Of a stretch of 64,000 nucleotides of DNA, positions 51,979 to 60,569 are shown piece by piece. Below the pieces are notes generated by a model. The model was not told the DNA's origin and made no database searches. It saw nothing but the letters and a program-made list of their open reading frames with translations. A program made the translations under genes and the position numbers. Position 1 is the stretch's first letter, and every line of letters begins with the position of its first letter. Source of the DNA: Candidatus Cloacimonetes bacterium HGW-Cloacimonetes-2 (GTDB lineage Bacteria > Cloacimonadota > Cloacimonadia > Cloacimonadales > Cloacimonadaceae); assembly GCA_002842035.1 (NCBI GenBank), contig PHBP01000006.1:21685-85684 (forward strand), written 5' to 3'.

Positions 51979-53300
51979 ATGCAAATTTCAAGAATATGTT
52001 CCGTGCATTGACGGTAAGGAATTACCGCCTCTTCTTTGCGGGACAGGGAATATCGCTGATCGGAACCTGGATCCAACGCACCACTATGGGTTGGTTTGTT
52101 TACAGGCTTACGGAATCCCCTTTTTTGCTGGGGCTGATCAGCTTTCTATCGATGATTCCCTCGATCTTTATCAGTCCCTTCGCAGGCACCTGGGCGGATC
52201 GCTGGAATAGACACAAGATCATCATCGGCACACAGATAGCTTTCTTTATACAGAGCTCTCTTTTGGCACTGTTTGTAGTGACGGGAGTAATAGATTCCTC
52301 CAGAATCTGGGTCTTGATGTTACTCTCTGTGGCTCAGGGGATGATCGAAGGTGTTGATGCTCCAATACGGCAATCCTTTGTGATAGATCTGGTGAAAGTT
52401 CGCAGTATGGTGCCCAATGCAATAGCTATGAATTCTGCAATGTTCAATGGTGCACGCCTGATAGGGCCGGCTTTGGGCGGTTTCCTGATCCAGGTCTTTG
52501 GAGAAGGTCTGTGCTTCTCGATCAATGCAGTTTCCTATATCGCAGTGATCCTGATGCTCTTTATGATGCGTATCCAGTATGAGCCGATGGTGCAGGACAA
52601 AGAATCCACTCTAAAGAAGATTCTGGAAGGCTGGCGCTATGCCTGGCATCAATTCCCAATACGCGTACTGGTGATGAATCTGGCAGTATATACGATGTTT
52701 GGAATGTCATACGCGACCATCCTGCCGGTCTTTGTAAGAGACGTCCTCAAAGGCCAATCCAGCACTATGGGCTTGATGCTCTCGACTGCCGGGATTGGTG
52801 CTTTATTGGGATCTTTCTTCCTGGCATCCAGAACCACCATCCGTGGAATAGCCAGCCGGATGCTATTCATTGGAGCTGGCGTAAGCGCTACCCTGATAGT
52901 ATTTTCTTTTAGCAAAAGCATCTACATCAATATGCCGCTTATGGTGATCATCGGTTTTGGTATGATGATGCAGATGGCTTCGACCAATACCCTGATCCAA
53001 TCAGTGGTGGATGACAAGATGCGCGGGAGGGTCCTTAGCATCTATACGATGGCTTTTACCGCTGTGACGCCTTTTGGCAGCCTCTTGGTGGGCAGTCTTT
53101 CCAGCACATGGGGCGTTCAGCCGGCCCTGGCGATTTGTGCCCTGGTATGCCTGATCTGGTCACTGAGTGGGTTATCAATCCTGGGCAAGTTTACCCGCTC
53201 CGTACTGAGGATGCTGGTAAGATCCAAAAACCAGGAGATTTACCGCCCCAAACAAGTACTCATATCACCAAAACCAGGACTGATTAATGAGAGTATTTAG
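51975..53300 (+). CDS. Major facilitator superfamily transporter (EntS-like)
   Basis: The 441-residue protein has about twelve hydrophobic helices and the MFS loop motif GTWADRWNRHKI between helices 2 and 3. The start (MFRALTVRNYRLFFAGQGISLIGTWIQRTTMGWFVY) is typical for the MFS_3/EntS-like group of exporters. Later motifs include GPALGGFLIQVFG after helix 5 and VVDDKMRGRVLSIYTM in the second half. The substrate cannot be inferred. It overlaps ftsH by four bases (ATGA) and the following pgeF by 14, so it is in the same transcript. Some related proteins export siderophores or drugs. Confidence 0.9.
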   Translation: MNANFKNMFRALTVRNYRLFFAGQGISLIGTWIQRTTMGWFVYRLTESPFLLGLISFLSMIPSIFISPFAGTWADRWNRHKIIIGTQIAFFIQSSLLALFVVTGVIDSSRIWVLMLLSVAQGMIEGVDAPIRQSFVIDLVKVRSMVPNAIAMNSAMFNGARLIGPALGGFLIQVFGEGLCFSINAVSYIAVILMLFMMRIQYEPMVQDKESTLKKILEGWRYAWHQFPIRVLVMNLAVYTMFGMSYATILPVFVRDVLKGQSSTMGLMLSTAGIGALLGSFFLASRTTIRGIASRMLFIGAGVSATLIVFSFSKSIYINMPLMVIIGFGMMMQMASTNTLIQSVVDDKMRGRVLSIYTMAFTAVTPFGSLLVGSLSSTWGVQPALAICALVCLIWSLSGLSILGKFTRSVLRMLVRSKNQEIYRPKQVLISPKPGLINESI

Positions 53301-53976
53301 CTACCTCGGCAATGCCAGGCCCGATTACCGCTCTTTGATGAGAGAACAGATTGATCTGCTGATAGAGGGGGTAAGTATTCCCGTGAACAGGCTGGTGATA
53401 GCGGAGCAGACACATTCCAAGCTGGTGCATCAATGCACCGCAGCAGATTGTGGAGCAGGCCTGGGAGATCACCCGCAAATAGCAGTTGCTGATGGCTTTA
53501 TCACGGATATCCCCAATCAGTATCTACTGATACGCACTGCGGATTGTACTCCTGTCCTGATCTACGATCCCTCCGGCAAAGCTGTGGCAGCACTGCATAG
53601 CGGACGCGAAGGCACTCGCAAGAATATCGCCGGACAGGCTGTAGAACAACTTGTCGAGAGCTACTCATGCAAACCCCAAGATCTGCTTGCAGTCATAGGA
53701 GCAGGCATCTGCGCAGAGCATTACGAAGTAAGCCCACAAATCTATGATGACTTTATAACGAGCTTGGCACAGATGGGTATTGAAGCACAAAGCCCCCGTT
53801 ATCGCCATCTGGACATTCAGGGCTCGATCTACCGGCAGCTAATCCACGCAGGGCTACTCCCGGGTAATATCCATGAACACGAGATTTGCACCTTTGAAAG
53901 GGAAGATTACTTCTCATTCCGCAGGGACGGAACGCATAACCGACAGATAAATCTTATTGGGATTCAAGATGAATAG
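53287..53976 (+). CDS. pgeF: Peptidoglycan editing factor / laccase-domain protein PgeF (YfiH family)
   Basis: The 229-residue protein belongs to the YfiH/PgeF family, copper- or zinc-binding laccase-domain proteins with purine nucleoside phosphorylase and peptidoglycan-editing activity in studied members. Metal ligands lie in EQTHSK, RTADCTPVLIYD and ALHSGREGTRKN; the later GAGICAEHYEV and the ending ICTFEREDYFSFRRDG also match. The usual HAGWRG is HSGREG here. The ATG lies inside the end of the MFS gene, and the stop overlaps the next gene by eight bases. It is cytoplasmic, without signal peptide. Confidence 0.92.
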   Translation: MRVFSYLGNARPDYRSLMREQIDLLIEGVSIPVNRLVIAEQTHSKLVHQCTAADCGAGLGDHPQIAVADGFITDIPNQYLLIRTADCTPVLIYDPSGKAVAALHSGREGTRKNIAGQAVEQLVESYSCKPQDLLAVIGAGICAEHYEVSPQIYDDFITSLAQMGIEAQSPRYRHLDIQGSIYRQLIHAGLLPGNIHEHEICTFEREDYFSFRRDGTHNRQINLIGIQDE

Positions 53977-55309
53977 TAATTATCGAAGCAAAAGCGGGCT
54001 GGTGAGCCTGGAGATCCGCGATGGCGGAATGTCTGCCTGGCTCACGATCAGCGAAACCGGCTCTCTCATTGATGAAAGAGAAATCCTCGAGCTGATCGAT
54101 CTGGCAGGAATCAAAGCCGGATTTGAAGAAGCTCAGGATTATATCCGCGAAAACAATCTGGAAAAGGAATTCAGCCGTCCTTTCCCTCTGGCTCTGTGCA
54201 AAGCAGGCTCTGTGGATACGAAGCTGAATTATTACTTTGACCATAGCTTGGCTCGCGAATTGAGCCCTACTGCGGATCCATCCCTTTTGGCGAGAATGAG
54301 CTATGTAGAGCCGGAGTCAGTAATTGCCGATTACTCCTCCAATCTCTTTGATCGTCACGGCTCCATCTACAACATCTTTGGCGAGATCATCCCCAATGAA
54401 GGCATCGATCTTGATACTGCCAAAGCTCTTGCCGGAGAGGGAGTGAGATTTGACGAACAACTAAATGCCTATGTCTCCATAGCAACCGGATACCCCTATC
54501 TGGATTCCAAAGGCAAGCTCTGCTTGTTGGACAATCTGATCTTGGGCACGGAGATCGCCGAATACCAGTTTCCGCTGCATCTCCCTGTCAATATCTCCTA
54601 TGAGGGAGATCTGGAAAATGCACGTATCTACTGCAAAGGCAAGATATTGGTCAATGGCAACCTCAAGGATAGCTATCTGGAATCTGAAAACGACATAGAG
54701 GTATCAGGAATAGTCCATTCCAGCGAAATCAAAGCTGCCGGCAAGATCAGAATAGATGGCGACATCATATCCTGTGCCAAAGGTGGGATCAATTCCCAGG
54801 CAGATATTAGCTGCGGCAGCATCCTCAATTCACTCGTGCTCTGCAAAGGATCGCTGCGCTTTGGCTCTCTCGCTTCGGAATCACTGATTGTGGCTGATGC
54901 CGGCATCACCGGCGAGCCCGGCTCAAACGTAATGCAATGCCATATGCAAGCTTGCGGTTCGATCGAGCTGGATAATCTCGGTAGTCCAGAGGGTGGCTCA
55001 AACGAGATTGAGATCACCATCAGTCCCTATTACAAAAACCTCCTGACCCGGATGACCAAAGAACTGATACGTCTCAAAGAACAACCGGAATTCTACTACA
55101 ATGAGCTCGAGAGCCTGGGTATCCAGATCAAATCCTGTGAAAACGAGCTCGACAATCAGCTCAATGCCTTCCTTAAGCGCGAGCCGGGTAACCGCTTTCA
55201 CATCAAGATCTCTGGCAGAGTACATCCTCACGCTGAGCTCAGAATCCTAAAGCACACTTACACGATCAAGAGCGCACAGACTTCACTAAACCTGGAGGAA
55301 CAAGATTAG
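53969..55309 (+). CDS. FapA/DUF342-family protein
   Basis: The 446-residue protein matches DUF342 (FapA) proteins, which form a right-handed beta-helix of stacked short repeats flanked by helical parts. Recognisable parts: the GEIIPNEGIDLD segment, ISYEGDLENARIYCKGKILVNG followed by repeated DIEVSGIVHSSEIKAAGKIRIDGDI strands, and a C-terminal coiled region with KNLLTRMTKELIRLKEQPEF. In other bacteria FapA-like proteins relate to polarity, flagellar or envelope functions; no such neighbour is visible here. The ATG at 53969 overlaps pgeF by eight bases. Confidence 0.87.
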   Translation: MNSNYRSKSGLVSLEIRDGGMSAWLTISETGSLIDEREILELIDLAGIKAGFEEAQDYIRENNLEKEFSRPFPLALCKAGSVDTKLNYYFDHSLARELSPTADPSLLARMSYVEPESVIADYSSNLFDRHGSIYNIFGEIIPNEGIDLDTAKALAGEGVRFDEQLNAYVSIATGYPYLDSKGKLCLLDNLILGTEIAEYQFPLHLPVNISYEGDLENARIYCKGKILVNGNLKDSYLESENDIEVSGIVHSSEIKAAGKIRIDGDIISCAKGGINSQADISCGSILNSLVLCKGSLRFGSLASESLIVADAGITGEPGSNVMQCHMQACGSIELDNLGSPEGGSNEIEITISPYYKNLLTRMTKELIRLKEQPEFYYNELESLGIQIKSCENELDNQLNAFLKREPGNRFHIKISGRVHPHAELRILKHTYTIKSAQTSLNLEEQD

Positions 55310-55378
55310 AGATTGAAGCCGGCTTGCCAGTGCCGTCCCATTTTTCAGTTATATGATTATAAGATATGGAGATATATA

Positions 55379-58300
55379 ATGTTACGTAAGCTCATCCTGA
55401 GCCTCTGCCTGATCCTCAGCATCACCGGGATACTCGCTGTAAGCCCCGGTTTCTTCAAAGATCCAGCTGTCTCGCCCGATGGTAACCAGATCTGCTTTGT
55501 TTACCGTGATGATCTTTGGATCGTTCCCTTCCGCGGCGGTGATGCCCGTCGTCTCACCAATACAGACGCCAGCGAATGGTCGCCAATGTGGTCTCCAGAT
55601 GGCTCCCGGATTGCTTACAACTCAAACCGTGAGGGTCAGTCCTATATCTACACAATTTCTCCCTTCGGTGGTGCATCCACAGTGCTCTATCGCGAAAGCC
55701 TTGCCCTGGTGGATTGGTTTGCAGATGGCAACAGCCTTCTTTGCACGCGTTACAACTTCCGCTTTGGCAGTTCCTTTGTGAAGCTTCCACTCAGCGGAGA
55801 GCGTCCCACCCTGATCGCCGAGATCGGAGATCGTTATGCCAGCCTCTCTCCGGACAACACCAAGATCATCTTCAACCGCTATGGCGATCCCTTTCGTGAA
55901 GCCTACCAAGGCAGCCTCAATGGTGATCTATGGCAGCTTGATATTGCCACCAAGCAATACACACGCCTTACCAATACCCCGGGCACAGAGCGCTATCCCA
56001 CCTATTCCCACGCCTCAAATACACTCTTCTACTGCGCTTCCGATGGAGCTCGTTTCCAGATCCACAGAACGGAAAATCTCAATTTCGAGCGCTCTACCAA
56101 ACTCACCAATTTCGAGCAGTGGTCTGCCCGAGATATCAAGATTGCCAGGCAAAACGACCGCTTGGTCTATGAGCTCTTCAACGAGATATGGTCTTACGAT
56201 CCCACCCGATTATTGGGTGCAAAAGTAAGCCGCGTCGAGATCAATATCCCCGAGGATTCCTGGAGCGACACTGCCCGCAGGACAACGATGACAAACGAAT
56301 TTGGCGAATACGCTGTCTCCGATGACGAGCTCTTGGTCGCCTACCAATATATGTACGATGTCTTCGCGATGCCTCGCAAGGGCGGTGAATCCCGTCAAGT
56401 GACCGCCGACCTGGGTGGCGTCTCCAATATGCTCTTTCTCAATGACAACCGCACTCTCCTGATGCAGCGCCTCAAGCAGGGGCAGGACAAGCTCTTCAAG
56501 ACCCGCATCGATTCCACAATGGCACTGCAGCCGGTGGATTGGTTCGGACAGGATAGCCTCTTTGTGGAAAGCCTTTACCGAGATCAGAGCGGACTCATCA
56601 TGGTGCATTACCGCGATCAGATGAAAGGCGGGAATGTAGCATACACAGACGATAGTCTGAGCACTTTCACCCGCATCCCTACTCCCTGGGTGATCAGTTC
56701 CAACGTCGCCTTCAACGCCCAAAAGACCCATGCAGCCTTCGCTGTGGTCCGCGATGATACCTGGATGCGTGAATTCTATATCTATAGCGCTATGGACAGC
56801 ACTCTTACCAAGGTCTTCACCGATGATCAGTGGATTAGCTCCATCAAATGGACTCCGGACAATCGCTCCATCCTGATGAGCCGTGCCGGAAACATACATC
56901 GTCTCGATCTGATCCCACGCGATGAATACGAATATGACAAAGATAACTGGAAAGAAATCTTCACTACTGAGCTCTCTGAAGAACCCATAGCCGCAGCCGA
57001 CAGCACTGCCGATAGCCTCGCGATTGATATTGATGAACCGGTGGAAAGCACCGAAGAGCCTGCCGAGATCGCTCCAGCGGTCCAAATCGTCTGGGACAAT
57101 ATCGATAAACGCCTCTTCCCCGTTGTCGCGGATCCCTCAAGCTATCTCAGCGTGGTCAAGTGCCTCAGTGACAGCACATTCCTCTATATCTCAGAAGCTC
57201 AGGAAGCCGGCGGCAGCTCCAGCTTGATCAAGATCAATATCTATGGTAAAAATCAGGAGCAGGAGTTCAGCTTTGGCAGGAATACCGGACGCTTCAAAGA
57301 GGTGGGAGATTTTATCTACTACCTCCAGGACAGCGTTCTCAAGGCTTACAACCCCAAAACCAGCCAACGTCGGGAACTCTCCGCATCTCTGACATATGAT
57401 TATGATATCAAGACCCTTAATCGACGTGTCTTTGAGCAAGTCTGGGGAGCATTTGGACTCAATTTCTACGATGCCAACATGCACGGGCAGGATTGGGACA
57501 AGCTCTTCTCCATCTATGAGCCTTATCTGGAACAGGTACAAAGCATTAGTGATCTGGAGACCATTATCGACGAGATGATCGGCGATGTAAACGCCTCCCA
57601 TACGGGCTTTTACCCCCGCCCTGAGAACCGTTATCCCGGCAAAGCCGTTGCCTATCTCGGAATGGAGCTCGATTATTCCGATCGCCTTTCCGAAGGCATC
57701 CGCATCAAGACAGTCTATCCCGGCACCCGCTTGCACTATCTCTACAATATAGCTCCCGGTGCCATCTTAAGAGAGATCAATGGCAAGCTGATTACTGCCA
57801 ATACTCCCATTGATTCTTTGCTCCTGGAACAGACCGGCAAGACCCTGCGCCTCGGTATTCGACGCGAAACAGGCGATATCGAAGCTGTTATCAATGGACT
57901 CTCCTGGAGCCAGATGCGTAGCCTGCATTACAATTACAAGACAGAACAAAGCAAGCAACTCGTCAAAGAGCTTAGCAACAGCAGAATAGGCTATGTCCAT
58001 ATCCCTGCAATGGGTAATGTCGATTTTACCAATTTCACCCGCGACCTCTTCCGCGATAACTCCGATAAAGAAGCCCTGATCATAGATGTCCGTGGCAATG
58101 TCGGCGGCAGAATCCACGATATGATTATCAGTCTGCTGATCAAGAAACCTTATGCCTATTCCAGTTCCCGGCGCTACAGCCGAGAATCACGCCTCGAGCC
58201 CACCCGCATCTGGAACAAACCGGTTGCAGTATTGGTGGATGAGCATTCCTTCTCCGATGGCGAGATCTTCCCCATCATCTTCCAGGAGCTCAAGCTCGGT

Positions 58301-58540
58301 AAAGTAATTGGCTTCCCCTCCAGCGGTGCTGTGATAGGTACCTGGGAATATGAGCTGATCGATGGCTCTTCGATGCGTATGCCTTCCTCCGGCTGGTACA
58401 AGCTCGACAAGACTAATATGGAAGGCACCGGTGCCCAGCCGGATATCGTAGTGGAACTCACACCAAACGACCTGATAGAAGGAAATGACAAGCAGATCCA
58501 AAGAGCCGTGCAGGAACTGCTAGACGAACTGAACCAATGA
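55379..58540 (+). CDS. Tricorn-protease-like serine peptidase (S41), exported
   Basis: The ~1053-residue protein resembles archaeal tricorn protease, which degrades oligopeptides. It has PD40/WD40-like beta propellers in the first ~600 residues (DPAVSPDGNQICFVYRDDLW, MWSPDGSRIAYNSNREG), a PDZ-like domain and a C-terminal S41 peptidase domain. Catalytic candidates are His741 in NASHTGF and Ser959 in HSFSDGE, with IIDVRGNVGG and EGTGAQPDI as further landmarks. Unlike cytosolic tricorn it starts with a signal peptide (LRKLILSLCLILSITGILA), so it should act in the periplasm. The ATG at 55379 is used because TGGAG precedes it; the frame is open further upstream without a ribosome site. Confidence 0.93.
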   Translation: MLRKLILSLCLILSITGILAVSPGFFKDPAVSPDGNQICFVYRDDLWIVPFRGGDARRLTNTDASEWSPMWSPDGSRIAYNSNREGQSYIYTISPFGGASTVLYRESLALVDWFADGNSLLCTRYNFRFGSSFVKLPLSGERPTLIAEIGDRYASLSPDNTKIIFNRYGDPFREAYQGSLNGDLWQLDIATKQYTRLTNTPGTERYPTYSHASNTLFYCASDGARFQIHRTENLNFERSTKLTNFEQWSARDIKIARQNDRLVYELFNEIWSYDPTRLLGAKVSRVEINIPEDSWSDTARRTTMTNEFGEYAVSDDELLVAYQYMYDVFAMPRKGGESRQVTADLGGVSNMLFLNDNRTLLMQRLKQGQDKLFKTRIDSTMALQPVDWFGQDSLFVESLYRDQSGLIMVHYRDQMKGGNVAYTDDSLSTFTRIPTPWVISSNVAFNAQKTHAAFAVVRDDTWMREFYIYSAMDSTLTKVFTDDQWISSIKWTPDNRSILMSRAGNIHRLDLIPRDEYEYDKDNWKEIFTTELSEEPIAAADSTADSLAIDIDEPVESTEEPAEIAPAVQIVWDNIDKRLFPVVADPSSYLSVVKCLSDSTFLYISEAQEAGGSSSLIKINIYGKNQEQEFSFGRNTGRFKEVGDFIYYLQDSVLKAYNPKTSQRRELSASLTYDYDIKTLNRRVFEQVWGAFGLNFYDANMHGQDWDKLFSIYEPYLEQVQSISDLETIIDEMIGDVNASHTGFYPRPENRYPGKAVAYLGMELDYSDRLSEGIRIKTVYPGTRLHYLYNIAPGAILREINGKLITANTPIDSLLLEQTGKTLRLGIRRETGDIEAVINGLSWSQMRSLHYNYKTEQSKQLVKELSNSRIGYVHIPAMGNVDFTNFTRDLFRDNSDKEALIIDVRGNVGGRIHDMIISLLIKKPYAYSSSRRYSRESRLEPTRIWNKPVAVLVDEHSFSDGEIFPIIFQELKLGKVIGFPSSGAVIGTWEYELIDGSSMRMPSSGWYKLDKTNMEGTGAQPDIVVELTPNDLIEGNDKQIQRAVQELLDELNQ

Positions 58541-59412
58541 CAGCAAACGAACTGAACAACCTGCTCCTGAGAGTCGAGATACTGGCCCGGAAAAACTGGA
58601 TTTACGCCATCCACCTATTGGAAGAAGCAGAGCGTGACCATCCCGGTGAGCCTCGGATCCACAGCACCCGAGCTGCAATCTTCTTTGAACGGCATCGCTT
58701 CAAGGATGCAGCGCGCCACTTTCTGAAAGCCCTGGAGTATTCTCCGGCTAATCCACAACTGCTTTATATGCTTGGTAATTCATACTTTGCCCAGGGTGAA
58801 TACCGCCTGGCACTGGTCTATTACGATCAAGTACCCAATGATTCGGTAGAGCTGGAATACAACCGGGCACTCACCAAAGCCTATCTCGGTAGAAATCAGG
58901 AAAGCATCGATATGCTGGAAGCTGCCACCAAGAAGTATGGACCTCAGGTCTATATCTACAACCTCCTGATCGAACAACTCCTGAGGATGGACAAGCTGCA
59001 CAAAGCCTCTGCCTATCTTGCCGAAGCCGAAAAGAAGCTCCCACCAAACCATAATCTTGCGCTGATGAAAGGCCTGATCTATTATCGCCGCGAGATTTGG
59101 CTAACGGCATACTATTCCTTCAGGCAAGCTGATGAGAGATACGAGATCTATTTCCCCGAACACCTTCACAGCTACGCCAATTCTGCTGCCAAATGCGGAT
59201 TCATACAGGAAGCAATCGAGCTGTTTGATCGCGCTTTGACATACAGCCCTTACCAAACCACTCTATACGAAGACTACGTGAAGATGCTGGTCGAGGAACA
59301 ACACTACAACCTTGCCCGTAAGGTTCTTGCCAAGGCAAAGAGAAAGATGGAAGCCCTGAGTCCTATGTTGCGGCTTTTGCAGGAAAGGATAATGCAGGAA
59401 TCTCCCATATGA
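58537..59412 (+). CDS. TPR-repeat protein
   Basis: The 291-residue protein consists of tetratricopeptide-like helical pairs, for example RFKDAARHFLKALEYSPANP, YMLGNSYFAQGEYRLALVYYDQVP and FIQEAIELFDRALTYSPYQ. There is no signal peptide or membrane helix, so it is probably a cytoplasmic scaffold for protein interactions. It overlaps the tricorn gene and manA, each by four bases (ATGA). No specific partner can be named. Confidence 0.88.
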   Translation: MTANELNNLLLRVEILARKNWIYAIHLLEEAERDHPGEPRIHSTRAAIFFERHRFKDAARHFLKALEYSPANPQLLYMLGNSYFAQGEYRLALVYYDQVPNDSVELEYNRALTKAYLGRNQESIDMLEAATKKYGPQVYIYNLLIEQLLRMDKLHKASAYLAEAEKKLPPNHNLALMKGLIYYRREIWLTAYYSFRQADERYEIYFPEHLHSYANSAAKCGFIQEAIELFDRALTYSPYQTTLYEDYVKMLVEEQHYNLARKVLAKAKRKMEALSPMLRLLQERIMQESPI

Positions 59413-60569
59413 TTTCCAAGCTGATCAATCCTATCCAACATTATAGCTGGGGCTCCCGCAGCTTTCTACAGGAACTTACCCGGGATCCATCCCTTGCCGG
59501 CAAACCAGCCGCAGAGCTCTGGATGGGTGCACATCCCCAAGCACCCTCAAAGATTACTTTTAACGGCACTCAGATGCCCCTGGGAGACTTTCTCGATACC
59601 AATCCCAGTAGTCTCTTGGGAAAATCCGATAGCCCACGCCTGCCTTATCTCTTCAAAGTATTGGCAGTAGAGCAAGCTCTCTCCATCCAGGTGCATCCCT
59701 CCAGACGCCAGGCTCGCGAAGGATTTGCTCTGGAACAAGCTCGAGGTATCAGCCTCAGCGATCCGATGCGCAAATATCGCGACGACAATCACAAGCCGGA
59801 GCTGATCTATGCACTTACCGAGTTCAAAGCTCTCTGCGGATTTCGCAGGTATTCACAAATAATCAGTCTCGGCAAGATCCTGGGATTTGACCAATTGCTC
59901 TCTTTCCGCACCTTTTCCGCTCAACCTGATACAGCTAGATTCCGTCAATTGATCTGTGAACTGCTCAGCTTGAGAAATTATGAGCTGCAAGCTTTCCTGC
60001 AAGCCTGTCTTGCCAGGCTGGATCAATTGCCAGAAGCCGATACAGCCGAGCTGATCAGAGAGCTCCACGAGCTCTACCCCTTTGATATCGGAGCGATTTT
60101 CCCTGCCCTGGTCAATCTGATCAAGCTGAATCCCGGTGAAGCAATCTATCTCGATGCCGGCATCATTCATTGCTACCTCAAAGGTGCAGGCCTGGAAGTG
60201 ATGGCAAGCTCGGACAACGTCCTGCGTGCCGGGCTAAGCCCCAAATACATAGACGTTGCGGAGTTCTGCAAGATTTGCAGCTTTGAGCCTTATTATCCCC
60301 TTATTATCTGTAGCAATCCCCAGCCCGGTGAATTTGGAACCTATGCCAGCCCATGTCCTGACTTCAGGCTCAGGAAGATCAATCTGCCAGCCGATCACGA
60401 GCTCGTCCTTGATCCTGAAAACAGTCCCCTGATCATCTACTGTATGGATGGTAGGGCTACAATTGCGGGAAATCTGCTGATCCGGGGGGAATCTCTCTTC
60501 GTTTCTGCCGATGAGGCACAGCTTAAGCTATCCGGTCGCGCCACCCTCTTTGTTGTAGATCTGCCTTAG
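59409..60569 (+). CDS. manA: Mannose-6-phosphate isomerase, class I
   Basis: ManA interconverts mannose-6-phosphate and fructose-6-phosphate, feeding GDP-mannose synthesis or mannose use. The 386-residue protein shows the cupin metal site and family blocks: AELWMGAHPQAPSKI, PYLFKVLAVEQALSIQVHPS (Gln/His ligands), YRDDNHKPELIYALTEFKALCGFR and GEAIYLDAGIIHCYLKGAGLEVMASSDN with the ligand His, followed by the VLRAGLSPKYID motif. The start overlaps the TPR gene in ATGA. Its stop codon overlaps the stop of the convergent gene at 60566, leaving no room for a separate terminator. Confidence 0.95.
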   Translation: MISKLINPIQHYSWGSRSFLQELTRDPSLAGKPAAELWMGAHPQAPSKITFNGTQMPLGDFLDTNPSSLLGKSDSPRLPYLFKVLAVEQALSIQVHPSRRQAREGFALEQARGISLSDPMRKYRDDNHKPELIYALTEFKALCGFRRYSQIISLGKILGFDQLLSFRTFSAQPDTARFRQLICELLSLRNYELQAFLQACLARLDQLPEADTAELIRELHELYPFDIGAIFPALVNLIKLNPGEAIYLDAGIIHCYLKGAGLEVMASSDNVLRAGLSPKYIDVAEFCKICSFEPYYPLIICSNPQPGEFGTYASPCPDFRLRKINLPADHELVLDPENSPLIIYCMDGRATIAGNLLIRGESLFVSADEAQLKLSGRATLFVVDLP

